Below, piece after piece: positions 33,087-45,206 of a DNA stretch of 64,000 nucleotides. A program made the translations under genes and the position numbers. The notes under the pieces are model-generated. The model worked only from the letters and a program-made list of their open reading frames with translations, searched no databases and was not told the DNA's origin. The stretch covers positions 22,692,001-22,756,000 of the forward strand of contig CM060733.1 in assembly GCA_030704615.1 (NCBI GenBank), written 5' to 3'. This DNA is from Takakia lepidozioides (taxonomy: Eukaryota; Streptophyta; Takakiopsida; Takakiales; Takakiaceae). How positions within the stretch are numbered: the stretch's first letter is position 1; each line of letters opens with the position of its first letter.

Positions 33087-36000
33087 ATGACGAGGCGTCG
33101 TTTGTTGGAGAACACAGGGCCAAGGCAGCAGGTGAACGCGGAGACTGATTCACAAGAGCAGACGGAGACTGAGGCAGCGGCTGTGACACAGTCGGCGATA
33201 AGAGTGCGCCAGCCTGTGGATGCAGAGATGACTCGCAGGGACACTGAAGGAGGTGGAAGCACGAGGAACGCCGAACCGGGAGAAGGTCCAGAAACCCTAG
33301 AGCAGACAGAAATTCCAGCAGATGTGAGAGGGAAGAGGAAAGCTGCAGAAGGGGATCCAATTTCAAAACCTAAGAAGGCGCCAGTAAGTTTTCTCTAACT
33401 TACATTTCATTGTTGAAGATCTGCGTAGAGATTGAGTGGAATGTCCCAGACAGGGATTGTCGCTACTGACCATCACAACGGTGATTTGCTTTCTACTCCT
33501 CTGCTAAGGGTTTACCGCACAATGAGTGGGTGACTGACGGTACCGTCAATCATCGTTGTTCAGATCATACAGTCTGTCTGATTGCCTTTCAAGCAGTCCT
33601 TCCTCTTCCCATGCTGGCGACGGTAATCACAATGGAGTCAATCTGAATAATCTGCACTTACTGTCCGCCCTAAACTATACTGAATGTCGTTGCCGCCAAT
33701 CACTTACACATAGATGTCATTACACAACACCGATCCGGCAGGTCCTTATCTTTTGTGATTGTCGTTAACGCCGTTCGCTATCGCTCTCGCTTTTGTTTTG
33801 AATACGGCAGGATCAGCTTTGCTTGTGTAGATTGTGCTGAATTGTTTCACACCATTCATAGTGAGTTTCTTGGAGACAGAGTGATGGTCGTTACCGCCGT
33901 TCACTATTTGCAAATTACTCAGTCAGAATTGAATGGCATCGTGCAGAAAACTGTGAGGTCCAAGCCTACAGGATCAGAGGGGAAAGGATCTGGAGTCCGG
34001 AAAAAGCTCAGAGAATACAGATGAAGCAGATGAATCTGAAGTGCACTACCTTGACAAGGTGAAAGAACTCATGTCATTCCAGAAGGTAAACTCTCAGGAG
34101 GTTATAAGGGACATGCTCGTATCTGGAGGGCGTCTGGACATCCCTCTGTGCCGGATGATATCTATGCCTGTTGTGCGTCCACCTCTTTCCCATGACATAA
34201 CAAAATTGGAGAGTGATTTTGTGCATGGATATAGACTTGGTGCACAAGTTTTTTATGTGTCACTGACGGATATAAATGGGAAAAGCACATTAGTGTCTCC
34301 AGAGATCAGTGATAACTGGGATGAGTGCTGGAAAGATGCCAATGAGGAGTTCGAGCTGGGCCTCATGATGGGAAAGAACACCCAGCAATTCTGCAACCAC
34401 ATGTTCTACGTCTGGGACGGCAACCACCGATTGCTGGCATGGATGGGATACATTCAGAAACACCATGCGAAAGACAAAGACAAGCATGTTGTTGTGGAGG
34501 CAATGGTTTTGGATCCTGGAAACGACATCGCTAGGCTTCTTACAGCTATGCACGACGTGAACAAGTAAGTCATCCAGGAGATTTCATTCCCTCTGTAGTG
34601 TCTTATTAATCCCCAAAAAACAGTGTTAAGGAATGCAATGTTTCCAATGTTTTTGCAGATCGACAGAGAAATCGCATGTGACAACAAGCTTGGTCCACAC
34701 ACTATTCCGAATTCAGAGGATTGGTCTGATGAAGCTGGATGATTTTCGGACAGTACTCCACCCAATATAATCAAGAAGTGCGAAACAGGAAGAGCTGCAG
34801 GCACTTGGTATTCTTTGACACGAGAGGCGTTTCTGGAGTACATGTATGCGGTAAGCCCGAGTCTGTACTCAGTTTACTTTTCGAATACATGTTTGTAGTC
34901 CCTTCGGTGCTAATCACTACTTGAATCAATGCAGCAAGAACTGGCAGAGGCAGCTGAGAAGGGAAAATCCGAATATTACCGCACTACACCAGAGGAACTA
35001 AGGACATCAAAGGGTGTGGAAGCTGCAATAAAGAAGGAGTTTGAAATGCGAAGAACCAAATTGATGTCCGCCTTCGGAAAGCAGCTTAGAATAGTAGATC
35101 CTGGACTTGGTTCTGAGTTCCTTCAGCAGATCAAAACACACTATGACAAGCATGTGCATCCGGAGATGCAGCAGGAGAAATTGCACCGGCTGGCCATATC
35201 GATGGTCGACCCACAAACAAAAATAAGGTGGCTGGAGATATGGAACTCAGATCAAACAGTAAAGGACTTGAATCAGTTCCCAAAGAGCACCATACAGCCT
35301 GGCACAAAGGTGGAAGGAATCAGTGATTTGGTGTTTGATAACTGGCTCCACAAGGCTACATTTTGGAGTCAGGTGTGTATTCAAATATGCCGTTTTCTTT
35401 TCTTCAAGTATGTGATGAGTATCTTATTTGCAATTCTGACAAATATACAATTTGCAGCTCGAAAAGCGCGCCGTCATTGTGCTGGATCAGACTTTGAAGG
35501 ACCTGAACATTTCGATTGTTTCCCCTCCCCAAATGTCATTGGAGGCATACATAAGGAAGTGGAGAGGTCTCACCTGGAGATACTGTTTTTTCCGGGAGTT
35601 CTCCAAAGATGGTAACATTTTACGGTCCAACGACTTTGACAGTCAGGTTGGAGGAGAGTGGGCCATGATGCGAGTTGTGTACAGGTGCAATGTCATACTG
35701 GAAACTCTACTGCTTTTTTTGGGAAAAATGTGGCTTCATAAGGATTGCAATCATAGATCCAGATTGAATGTCGTTGACGACATTCACTTCTTTGTCTGAG
35801 TCATTCTTAAGCGAGTATATGAATTCACCTGGTTAGGATCTAAGGGTGTAATTATAGTGTCCCTGATTAGAATTGATAATGTCCTTGAATGGCGTTGACG
35901 ACATTCACATCCGGAGTTGTTGAGAGGTCCTCAGAGTTATGTAAATTTTTGTAATGTCCATAGAGTTTACAGTGAGGGTTCCTCACTTCATTTTGCTGAA

Positions 36001-38860
36001 TGTCAATGCAGACATTCAGTTGTTCTGCATTGTTTTTGCCTCTTGCGAGGAATCTGGAGGCTTGATAAGCTGTGTTATGAGAAATCCAAAGTGAATGTCG
36101 TTGACGACATTCACTTCTGTGTCTGTATTATTCACCAGCGACAATTTGAATTTACATGGATTGGGAGCTAAGTAATTGGTTCCTTGTTGGTATTTTTGTG
36201 AATGGCGTTGACGTCATTCACATACAGTGTTGTTGTGAGGTCCTCAGTGATATGTTCGTTATGAATGTGCATTGAGTTTTCCGGGAGGGTTCCTTACTCG
36301 AGTTTATGATTTCCATCCTTTGATTTTGCTTCATTTGAGGAATAATTAGGCTTGATTAGGAGTGTATTCACAAATCCAAAGTGAATGTCGTTGACGACAT
36401 TCACTTCTATGTCTGTGTCATTCCAAAACGATAGTTTGCATTCACGTGGATTAGGGTGTATTTACAGTATCATTGAATGGAATGTTTTGAATGGCGTTGA
36501 CGACATTCACATCCGGAGCAGTCGTGTGGTCCTGAAAGGTCCTTGGAGCAGTTCTCAGAGCCATTTCATTCTATGTTTTTTTCATTCTGTTCTACTTGCA
36601 TCTTACTCACTGAGCGCTTTGGTGGGTTGGGATTTATCTCCTTTTTTCAGGTACACGAAATATGTGCTTATGGAAGGAAATCACCTGAGCGGAATTCCAG
36701 ACTATCTTGACATGTGGTCGGACCCTGCAAACGATCCAACCATGTATACTGCAGGGATATTGAAGGACTGGAGTCCTTCTCACTTCAGAGACTGTGGGTG
36801 GTACCTTGACTGCCCACCGGAGCACACGACCTTTCAAGAACAGCATATGAAATACTTGAACAATAACGCTGAGATGCTGGCGCCTTTGACTGACGAAGAG
36901 TACCAACGAAACATAGCAACATTGGCTGCCAAGGAGCCTGATGCTCAGGGAACGCCGCAGAAGGGAAAGAAGGCGGGCCGCAAACCAAAAGACAAGGCTG
37001 TTGATGTCATAGCCATCTCACCAGCAAAGCCAAAGGACAAAGACAAGTCCAAAGAGAAGGAAAAGACAAGGGGAAGGAGAAAGAAAAGGAGATGGAGAGT
37101 GGGCAGGACTTTACTGCTGGAAGATATACCCGCACTGTTCAGTGCGTGTTCGATGCCAAGCCACACCCTTCCCGTTCTGATTCGGCAGGAGAGATGAAAA
37201 TTGTTAATGAGGGTTGGCTGTCGATGATGCAGAGTCGAAAGAGAGGATACACTGGGGTGCCTTCGCCTACCTGGGACAATATAATCTCATTCCTCAATCT
37301 GGTGAGAATTCCAGTTTCTTTCCTTTTTCTCTGAAAGTTTCGTTGGCAGTATTTCAGTCTCGTTCTTTGAAAACATTCTTGCCATCGTTCTTATAAAAAA
37401 CATGTCTGTTGCAGGTGAGCACAGGTCCCACCTTCGTGTGCGGTGTGCAGAAAACATATGCGGCCGACATTGTCATTCTCGACATCCCGGATGGCCAGGC
37501 TGTGCCAGAAGTTCTTCCAAAGGGCAAGACGCCAGGCTGGAACAAATTCGAGGACAACTACTGGAGTTGGGTGTTCGGGTTCTGTAATAACTTCCTCTCT
37601 GATGCAGGGACACTTCTGCTTTTTCAGTCATGTGACAATGATAGTCGTCGGGCATTGGCATCATACCTCAAGTCTTCAGGGTTTGAAGTTTTGCGCACAT
37701 GGAATTGTGTGAACAGCCTCTACCTTGTGAAAGGGGGTTTCCCTGGTCAGCTGGTATGCCGTCTCCCTTCTGCTTGTGCTTTCATGATGAGTTTCAATGT
37801 TCTCTGCAGCTCCACTCTAGTAGAATCTGTTATGATCGACACCGATCATCACCGATTCGTGATAAAAATGATTTTTTTGTGTCTGAGTTCTGAATAGCCG
37901 ATGTACACACTTCCACTATAGATTGTGTTTACCACACTAACCTGCTATCTTTGGCAGACGAGGATGTTCGAGGCGATCTGCCTGCGCAGGATTCGCACCT
38001 CCAAGACACCATCCTCCATCCGCAGCTTTGAGATTTCTGACCAGGGTTGTTTCGTCAACCCCCCCTATGAGCCCCATGTCGATGACATTTTGTACAACTT
38101 CATGCAGTCCAGTCAGACTCTGAAGAGACCAGATGGCACTCCCTGGAGAGGTGCAAAGGAAAAGTCCCCAGCGTTCATGCAAATACTGCTGGAGTCATGC
38201 AGCCACCACTCTGCACGGGTGGTCGATCTTTCTGTGTCCACAGGTTCGTTCTTTCCCTTCCGAATTGGTTTTCTTTCAACAGTTTCATCTGCTTAAATCC
38301 CCCCACCAAACTGTTCATGTCCTCCTGTCTGGTGCAGGAGCAACTTACCATGCATGCAAGGCAGGCGGAAGAAGCCTTTTTGGCATGGAGGGTGATTCTG
38401 ACCTCTACAACACAGTGCTCCTCCCCTTTTGTCTGGCTCCACTTCAGGCACACAGACTGATCGGATTCAAATTCGAAATGATGACGATCCCGAAGATAAG
38501 CAGGTCGACAACGACTTTTCATGTGAGTAAGTGCTAAACCCTCTTTGGGAGCCATACTCAATTTCTCAATAACATCAAAGTTACAGTAATAACTTTTTCA
38601 GGCTGTCTTTCAGGAAAGGCAGCGGTGGATCTTCAGGAGATACAGTCATTTCTGGCGAGTCTGTTTTCGACAGCCCCCTTTCCAATTTTCTGCTTCCTGT
38701 TTATGCCGAAGCAATGGCACTTCACGCGGCCGAGTCCCTATCCCCTGACTTTTTACTGCCCAGCCGTAGGTGTATCCAGCGTGGATCCGGTGTTCTAAAA
38801 TACTTAGACTTAGATGCAGAGGAAGCGGGGATACATTGTACTGACTCTGAGTCAGACTGA
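33087..38860 (+). CDS. ParB/Srx-like plus beta-class DNA amino-methyltransferase-like protein (element B)
   Basis: Ten exons are proposed: 33087-33383, 33972-34564, 34659-34850, 34935-35372, 35458-35684, 36651-37301, 37415-37753, 37958-38243, 38338-38522, 38602-38860 (about 1,155 codons; all GT-AG). Exon 1 is basic, nuclear-signal-like. Exon 2 has VWDGNHRLLAWMGYIQ, the G/DxHR motif of ParB/Srx domains. Exon 6 ends in a Lys-rich linker (KDKDKSKEKEK). Exon 7 holds ADIVILDIPDG in the place of motif IV (DPPY), then SDAGTLLLFQSCDN and SGFEVLRTWN. Exons 8-9 hold KSPAFMQILLESCSHH, VVDLSVSTGATYHACKAGG and FGMEGDSDLY, the motif I/AdoMet region found at the C-terminal end of N6-A/N4-C beta-class enzymes. 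Single-base shifts are needed near 34770 (exon 3) and 37070 (exon 6). The final exon frame is tentative. Activity is unproven because motif IV is atypical. Confidence 0.65.
33384..33971 (+). repeat. Intron 1 with degenerate palindromes
   Basis: Donor GTAAGT, acceptor CCTACAG. At least five imperfect inverted repeats of the GTGAnnGTCGTTnnCGCCnTTCAC kind (for example near 33682, 33754 and 33882) resemble the perfect ones of the 35685-36650 intron. Confidence 0.6.
35685..36650 (+). repeat. Intron 5 filled with six long palindromes
   Basis: Arms GTGAATGTCGT / ACGACATTCAC around a 2-bp TG centre at 35764-35787, 35885-35908, 36091-36114, 36198-36221, 36381-36404 and 36487-36510. They alternate between a GTCGTTGACGAC and a GGCGTTGACGAC core, within imperfect repeats of about 290-330 bp. 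The intron of the homologous gene in element C (47044-47193) is at the same splice position and carries a different palindrome. Confidence 0.85.
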
Positions 38861-39545
38861 ACTATATTCTTTTAATATTCATTTTCATACTATCTGGAAA
38901 ACGTTGAATCCCCTTCCTCCACCGTAGTTGTTCCTTTAGAACAAATAATAATCACAGAATCAACTTTCATTTAAATTGCAATATGTATGAATCCATCTCA
39001 CAAACCTCCCTGACTCTTCTCATATCCATTGTGCATTCATCTACACTGTATTCATGCGTGCTCCATTCATGAATGTTTTCATTTGTTCAACATCCATTGT
39101 ACATTCATCCTCTGTACTCTTTAATCCACCCCACAAACCTTCCACACTCATTTCATATACGTTGTGCATTCGTCAAAAGTTTTGGTCATGCATCTTCCTG
39201 TCATGAATTTTTGTCATTGCTCAACATCCATTATACATTCATCCATTTTACTCTTATCCATCCCTCATTCATCCATCTACATTCATTTTTCACACTCATC
39301 CATCTGTTTATCATCCAACTGTACATTCATCCATCCTTTATTCAATGCCTTTTATTATGTCGTCCAGCTTGTTTCCGCGGTAAAGGGTGCCAATCCGCGG
39401 GAATACACTCCACTTCTTTCTGGGCGCGTGGTGACACGGCCTTCACGTGTGATGACATGGAGTGAGCCCCGTGACGTGGCATTGGCGCAAGGTGACGTGG
39501 CGTGAGCGCAGTTGCGCTCACGTGACCAGGCTCACGCCGAGGCAT
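38861..39545. repeat. Right subterminal region of element B
   Basis: No gene. 39000-39345 is a degenerate repeat of CATTCATCCAT-like units. 39420-39538 contains GTGACGTGGC-type repeats and the inverted end palindrome (GCGTGAGCGCAGTTGCGCTC, then GGCTCACGCC). Confidence 0.65.
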
Positions 39546-39559
39546 CCCTGAGTGATGAT
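39546..39559. repeat. Putative target-site duplication, right of element B
   Basis: CCCTGAGTGATGAT, partner of 28089-28102 with one mismatch. Confidence 0.65.
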
Positions 39560-39832
39560 GTCCATCTCGTCATTGAGAAGATTGCACATCTGATTACGCC
39601 AAGTATCTCTTCCGCATATCTGATGTGCGCCTTTCTGACCCTCGACACGCTTCTTTTTTATTGTATCTTGTGAAACTTTTGTTCCTACACCTTCAATACC
39701 ATCGGCAGTGTCCTTCTGTATTGTATCTTCCACAACATTCATGCTCGCTCCAGCATCGGACCTAGACACCTCACCCTCCATTCCCACACATTTCTCAACT
39801 CGACTAACTTTCCAGACAACGGGTGTCCCCAG
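39560..39832 (-). pseudogene. Continuation of the flanking minus-strand ORF
   Basis: Open on the minus strand across the whole interval (EKCVGMEGEVSRSDAG ... GRDTWRNQMCNLLNDEMDIIT), hydrophilic, no family recognised. Joins in frame to the 27962-28102 block if element B is removed. Cut upstream by the Ty3 LTR at 39833. Confidence 0.45.
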
Positions 39833-40561
39833 TGTCGCGGCCCTTTGCCTTGAGGGCAGGGGGGGGTCGGGACACATGAGGGGCTGCCCCTGTGGTGGGG
39901 GCAGCAGCAGCGATAGGTATGGGGGGCTGAGGCACCCTTGAGTGCCCAAGGCACTCAGGGAAGCGGAGGCGCTCACTAGGTGGAGCCCCGCACACCGGGT
40001 TGTGGTGGGGGTGGCTCCACAAGGGGTGGTGGTAGCTTAGTGGGACTTAGTGGGGGTGGCATAGGACTCACCATGGGGGCGGAGACCTCGTGGTGGGAGT
40101 CGTGGGGAGTCTGGGGACTCATCACGGTCCATAGGGGCCGTGGTGAGCGGGCCAAGACTCACCGCGACTCACCACCGGGAGTCGAGGGTTTTCGTGGTGG
40201 TTCGCCATAAAATGGCATGGCTGGTTGTGGAACCCCCGCGGACAGCTACAGAAGTATATATAGGGAGTAGTAACCCCGAGAACGGTGCAAGCCCATTGGT
40301 GACCAAAAACTAGTGAGTAAGCGAGCGAGCCGGAAAGCGACCAAAGAGTGGGGAGCTGTTCCGGACTGCCATCTACCAAAGGGAATTCTCCTAGTCCCAA
40401 TTAGGTGGAGGGTTTTAGAGGGAAGCGAAAGGGGACCGTTATGTCCCGGTGAGCAGCCAAAACTCCAAGTTGGCCCGGCGGCCAGGTTGGGAGTCAGGCG
40501 CGCGCATCAAAGCGAGTAACTATGACTTGAAGGGGAGTTTACCGAAGTGAGGTGCGCGACA
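39833..40561 (+). repeat. 5' LTR of the Ty3 copy
   Basis: Begins TGTCGCGGCCCTTTGCC, ends GTGCGCGACA. Imperfect copies at 5409-6271, 46061-46777 and 56747-57274. TATATATAGG near 40256 is a plausible TATA element before the transcription start. Confidence 0.88.
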
Positions 40562-40563
40562 TT

Positions 40564-40575
40564 TGGTATCAGAGC
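40564..40575 (+). other. Primer-binding site, initiator-Met tRNA
   Basis: TGGTATCAGAGC two bases after the LTR end, complementary to initiator tRNA-Met. Confidence 0.88.
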
Positions 40576-40616
40576 TTAGAGTTCAGTACGCGATCGTCCT
40601 TGGGATTGGCCTCATC

Positions 40617-41857
40617 ATGGGGTCGGGCAAGCCGAAGCGAAAGCGGAACGGCCCAAAAGATGATGATCCCGGTGAGCCCGACGGGGGCGACGTGTCACCG
40701 AGGCGGCCGTTTGAGGAAGCGATGAATGTTTCCGAAAACGAGGCCGCTCAGGAGCGGGAGGAATCCAAGGAGTCGGAGCCCGAGGAATCCTTGAGAGCTC
40801 CGACAAACCAAGAGATGCCTCCCATGCCGGCAGCCTTTTGGGAAGGGTTGTTGGCGCAGTTTGGCGGGACGTTGAAAGACGTGTTGAAGGCGGCTAATGC
40901 CACTTCCACTAAGGCAAAGTTTAAGGTGAAGCCTAAGGAACCCGGCACCTTCGAGGGCGTTCGAAACCGGAAGGCACTCAACACCTGGCTCCTGGAGCTA
41001 GAGCAGTACTTCCGGGCGGCCAAGTTGAGTGACGAGGATCGGGTGGAAGTGGCTCCCACCTATTTGAGGGGCTATGCTCAACAATGGTGGCAGAAACGCC
41101 TTCACGACCGAGGCCAAGCCCGGAAACCTTGAACTGGAGTGGGTTCAAGGAATTGATGAAGAGACAGTTTGTGCCCCTCAACGCATCCTGGCTTGCCCGG
41201 GACAAGATGAGGAATTTGAAGCAAACAGATGACATTCGGGGGTATGTCCAGGCTTTCAATGTGCTGTTGCTCGAAGTCGCGGACATGGCAGAACCAGAAA
41301 TGGTCTTCAACTTTGTGGCGGGACTGGCCCCATGGGCTAGGCGGAAGTTGGAGGAGAAGCCACCCAAGACTTTGAACGAGGCAATTGAGAGAGCTGAATG
41401 TTTCTCGGATGTCCCTAGGGGTGAGAGACAAGGCCGTACGGAGCTGAACCACAAGAAGACCCGGCGGGAAGGTGACTCCTCCCGACCGGAAAAGAAGTGG
41501 GATAGGCCACGCGGCGAAAATGGCACGTGGAAATCGAAGGGAGGGCCTTCACACGTCAAGGCGGCACCCGATGCTTCGAAAGGAAAAGCGGGTGGAGCGG
41601 CTTATGGCGGACAGAAGGCGACCTTTGATGGAGTGTGTTTCAATTGCGGGGAGCCCGGGCACATGGCCAAGAAGTGCACGAAGCCCCGGCAATTGAACAT
41701 GACTCGGGCGACCACGGAGCTGTCGGAAGATACCATCAGTCGCTTGGTGGAAGCGGTAGTCGCCAGGACTTGCAAGGTAGGCAACTATTCTTGTGAGTTG
41801 TATCAGGAAACTGGCGCCTGCGTAAAGGGAGTCAGTTATTGTTCGTGGATGGGATAA
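40617..41857 (+). pseudogene. Ty3 gag
   Basis: Starts ATG 40617 (MGSGKPKRKRNGPKDDD). An acidic N-terminal third is followed by the capsid-type Retrotrans_gag region (FEGVRNRKALNTWLLELEQY, VAPTYLRGYAQQWWQKR, then FKELMKRQFVPLNASW). A one-base shift lies near 41100. The nucleocapsid CCHC knuckle CFNCGEPGHMAKKC is at 41637-41678. A decayed homologue lies at 57331-58490. Confidence 0.85.
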
Positions 41858-42108
41858 TATCCGGAACTAACGTGTCGTTGTTGGTGGACACAGGAGCGTC
41901 GCACTCCTTCATGACGCCGGTGGCGGCGCGAAAGTTGGGACTCCCGACAAGTGACGTGGGGGCCTCTATTGAGGTGCGCTCTGCCAAAGGAGAACCTCAG
42001 TTGGCGACAAGGTTGGCGTTTGATGTTCCTCTTCAACTGGGGAGTTGGGAGGGACGTGAGAACTTCACTATCTGCGAGATCGATGGAGTGGATCTCATTT
42101 TGGGATGA
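41839..42108 (+). pseudogene. Ty3 aspartic protease
   Basis: Catalytic [13 protein letters not shown] (DTGA at 41887-41898) and the terminal VDLILG motif before a stop. It overlaps the gag frame end by a few codons and is offset from it, so expression would need frameshifting unless the offset is a mutation. Confidence 0.8.
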
Positions 42109-45100
42109 CCTTTTTGAGCAAATCCGGAGCGGTCATAGATGGCCGCAAGAGAGTAGTCACGCTGCCATGTGGGAATGGTGGCGAGGTTTTACGAGTGTCG
42201 AAACGCCCAAATCCGTGGGAGGGCGAATAAACCTTCTGTCAGCAAAGGAGTGGGCCGTGGAGGAGGCACACGAGTCCCAGTTTTTGCTTTACATTAGAGA
42301 AGTGAAAGGAGAAGGCGATGGGGAGCCGAGCCCAGATTGGATCAAGGGGATTTTGGAGAAATACCAGGATGTGATGCCGGAGGATTTACCAAGCGGCTTG
42401 CCACCGCGAAGAGGAGTTGACCACAAGATTGAGGTGATACCGGGATCGGAACCGCCTGCCAAGGCGCCCTACCGGTTGAGCCACAGAGAGTTGGTCGAGC
42501 TGAAGACTCAGCTCAAGGATCTAATGTCAAAGGGGTACATCCGGCCGAGTAAGTCACCTTACGGAGCCCCGGTGCTATTTGCAGACAAGAAGGATGGGAC
42601 GCTGCGGATGTGTGTCGATTACAGGGCTCTGAATAAGGTGACTATCAAAAACCGGTACCCTTTGCCAAGGATCGACGACCTCTTCGATCGGTTGGCAGGA
42701 GCGAAGTATTTCAGCCGGATCGACTTGCGCTCCGGCTATCACCAAATTCGGGTGGCGGAAGGAGATGAGGAGAAGACCGCGTGCAGGACAAGGTATGGTT
42801 CATATGAGTTCTTGGTGATGCCTTTTGGGCTCACCAATGCACCAGCGACATTTAGCACGCTGATGAACAGCCTTTTCCAGGAGTGGTTGGATGACTTTGT
42901 GATCGTGTACATCGACGACATCTTGGTGTACTCGAAAACAAAGGAGGAGCACCTGGAGCACCTCAAAAGGGTGTTCCAAAATTGCGAGAAGGGAAGCTGT
43001 ATGCCAAAGCTTCAAAGTGCGAATTCGGGGTCACACAAGTGGAGTTCTTGGGGCACGTGATTACACAGATGTATCAAAATGGATGACAGAAAGGTGAGGG
43101 CGATCTTGGACGGGAGCCTCCGACTTCGGTCCCGGAGTGCGATCCTTCCTAGGACTCGCCTCCTATTACAGGAAGTTTGTGAGAAATTTCGCCAAGATCG
43201 CGGGGCCACTGTCGGACCTGCTGGGTATCCAAAGTCTGGGTATGGAACACATTTTGTGGCCAAGCTTTTGCTGAATTGAAGCAGCGTATGACGGAAGCTC
43301 CAGTCTTAAAAATCCCGGAGTTCGATCGTCCGTTTGAGATTCATACAGATGATCGGACTTCGCATTGGGGGTGTCTTATGCAAGATGGACGTCCAGTGGC
43401 TTACCGAAAGTAAGAAACCTGATGAATGGAGCGCGGTGGCCGACGCACGAAAAAGAATGAAGGCGGGGTACATTGCCCTTGAACTCTGGCGCCACTATGT
43501 TGGTTCCAACCCAGTGAAGGGTTCACGGACAATGTCACGGTGAGTATTTGCCACGCAGCCCAAGTTGTCCCCAAACACTTAGGTGGCAAGATACTTTGGC
43601 AGTGTTCGACGTGGATATCCATTACAACCGGGACGGGACCATGTGGTGGCCGATGCTTTTAAGTAGAAAGCAGCAGCTCTTGTTGGTGTACAAGGGCGGA
43701 GACGACCGCTCCAAGGAAGATCCTGAAGCTTGCCGGAAGGATGAGCTGGCACATTGCGTTGATGCAGAACTTGAGACTGGGGGTTAAATCGCAGTTCCAC
43801 TTGCCAAACGGACTGCTCCGTATAAGCAAAAACGTCTCTATGTGCCAAAGGGAGGGATCAGGGATAGTCTCTTGAGAGAATGCCATGATAGCCCGCCTTG
43901 CGGCCACGGTGGAGCCAAGCGCACTGCGGCACTCCTTGAAGAAAGAGTATTTCTGGCCCAACTGAGGGAGGAGGCAGAGGAGTATAAAGACATGCACCAC
44001 ATGCCACCAAACCGATCGCAGTATAAAAAGCAAGCGGGGCTGTTACAACAACCCTTGCCGATTCCAGAGGGGACTTTGGAAAGCGTCTCGATGGATTTCA
44101 TGACCTATGCCGCGTCAAAGGATTCGATGCAATCATGGTGGGGGTAGATAGGTTCAGTAAAATGGCCCATTTCATCCCACAAGGAGACGGCTACTACTGC
44201 GCCAGGAGACAGGGCGACTTTACTTCGCCCACGTCTTAAGAGCATCATGGAGTCCCGAAGGATATTGTCTCTCGGACCCGCGACCCAAAGTTTACGAGTA
44301 AAATTCGGGAGAGCACTTTGGAAGAAGATGGGGACGAGCGGAGATGAGCACCGCCTTCTCCGACCTACGAACGGACAGGCCAAACGGAAAGAGTGAATTC
44401 CGTGTGAAGCAATTCTTGCGGAATTACGTGTCGGCATACCAATCAGACTGGATGGAACACTTAGACGGCGGCAGAGTTCTGTTATAATAACACAGACACT
44501 CCGCGACGGGAGTTTCCTCCCCTTTTGTGTTGGTCTATGGAAAAGCACCTCTGGTGCCGACAAGTGGGCCCGCCCAGGACGTTGAGGAACCGGCAGTACG
44601 GCGGTACTGGAAGACGCGAGCGTTTGTTGAAGCTCGCAAAGTACAACATTGCCAAAGCTAGGAAACGGTATGAAAGGCAGGCGATCGGAAGCGGAGGGAA
44701 GTGAAGTTTGAGGCAGGGCACAGAGGTCTGGGTGAACATCAAGAATTTTTCGACTACCTCCGGAAATGAGTCCGAATTTCGTACCTCCGTATGGCGGGTC
44801 CCTTTCGCATTCGGAGGGTATGAATGAGGATGTGGATAAATTGGAGCGCCGCACCAGCAAGGTGCACCCAGTATTCCATGTCTCCCTTTTTGAAGCCTTA
44901 CTTCAAAGAATGAAGCACGTCCTCAATCGGCAGCAAGTGTTGCGTCCGCCACCTATGCTGTTGGATCATGAAACGAACCCGATTACGAGGTGGAGGCAAT
45001 ACTTTAGTCGAGGAGTTCAAGAACCGAGAAAAACGGAGTATCTCGTCAAATGGAAGGGCTTCATCTTGTGGAAGGCATCTGGGTGCGTGCCTCAAGAAAT

Positions 45101-45206
45101 GGAAACGCCATCCGAGGCAGTTGCAGCATTCGAGGGCGACCTCAAAAGCGGAAGAAGCGGATGGGGACATCAACCTTGGAGCGTGGGGGAGGAAATGCAT
45201 GCTTAG
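42109..45206 (+). pseudogene. Ty3 RT, RNase H, integrase, chromodomain
   Basis: Reverse transcriptase is open to 43060 with [50 protein letters not shown] and YIDD at 42908-42919. Beyond 43060 homology to the 6-8 kb copy continues but in many short frames: RNase H (HTD region near 43343), integrase zinc module (near 43880-44000), core (SMDFMT near 44090) and chromodomain (TEYLVKWKGF near 45040). Frequent one-base indels, far denser than in RT, make this part non-functional. Confidence 0.85.

Larger units (their letters stand above)
28103..39545. mobile_element. Element B: 11.4-kb transposon with transposase and ParB/methyltransferase genes
   Basis: Bounded by the 14-bp near-perfect repeat. 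Both ends carry GGCGTGAGC-type palindromes (first at 28115, last ending 39538 in inverted orientation). Inside are only two genes, transcribed away from each other: transposase (32231 to 28715) and the methyltransferase-like gene (33087 to 38860). The ~855 bp between their starts is the only candidate for a shared promoter. The single-unit interpretation rests on the flanking repeat, the end palindromes and the recurrence of the methyltransferase gene in element C. The duplication is longer than the usual 8-11 bp of MULEs and has one mismatch, so exact ends are provisional. Confidence 0.7.

Noticed and set aside
33087-38860. A functional restriction-modification system.
   Set aside because: No endonuclease gene or domain is visible; the gene has ten exons, an atypical motif IV and frame shifts. 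ParB/Srx-like resemblance alone is not evidence of nuclease activity.
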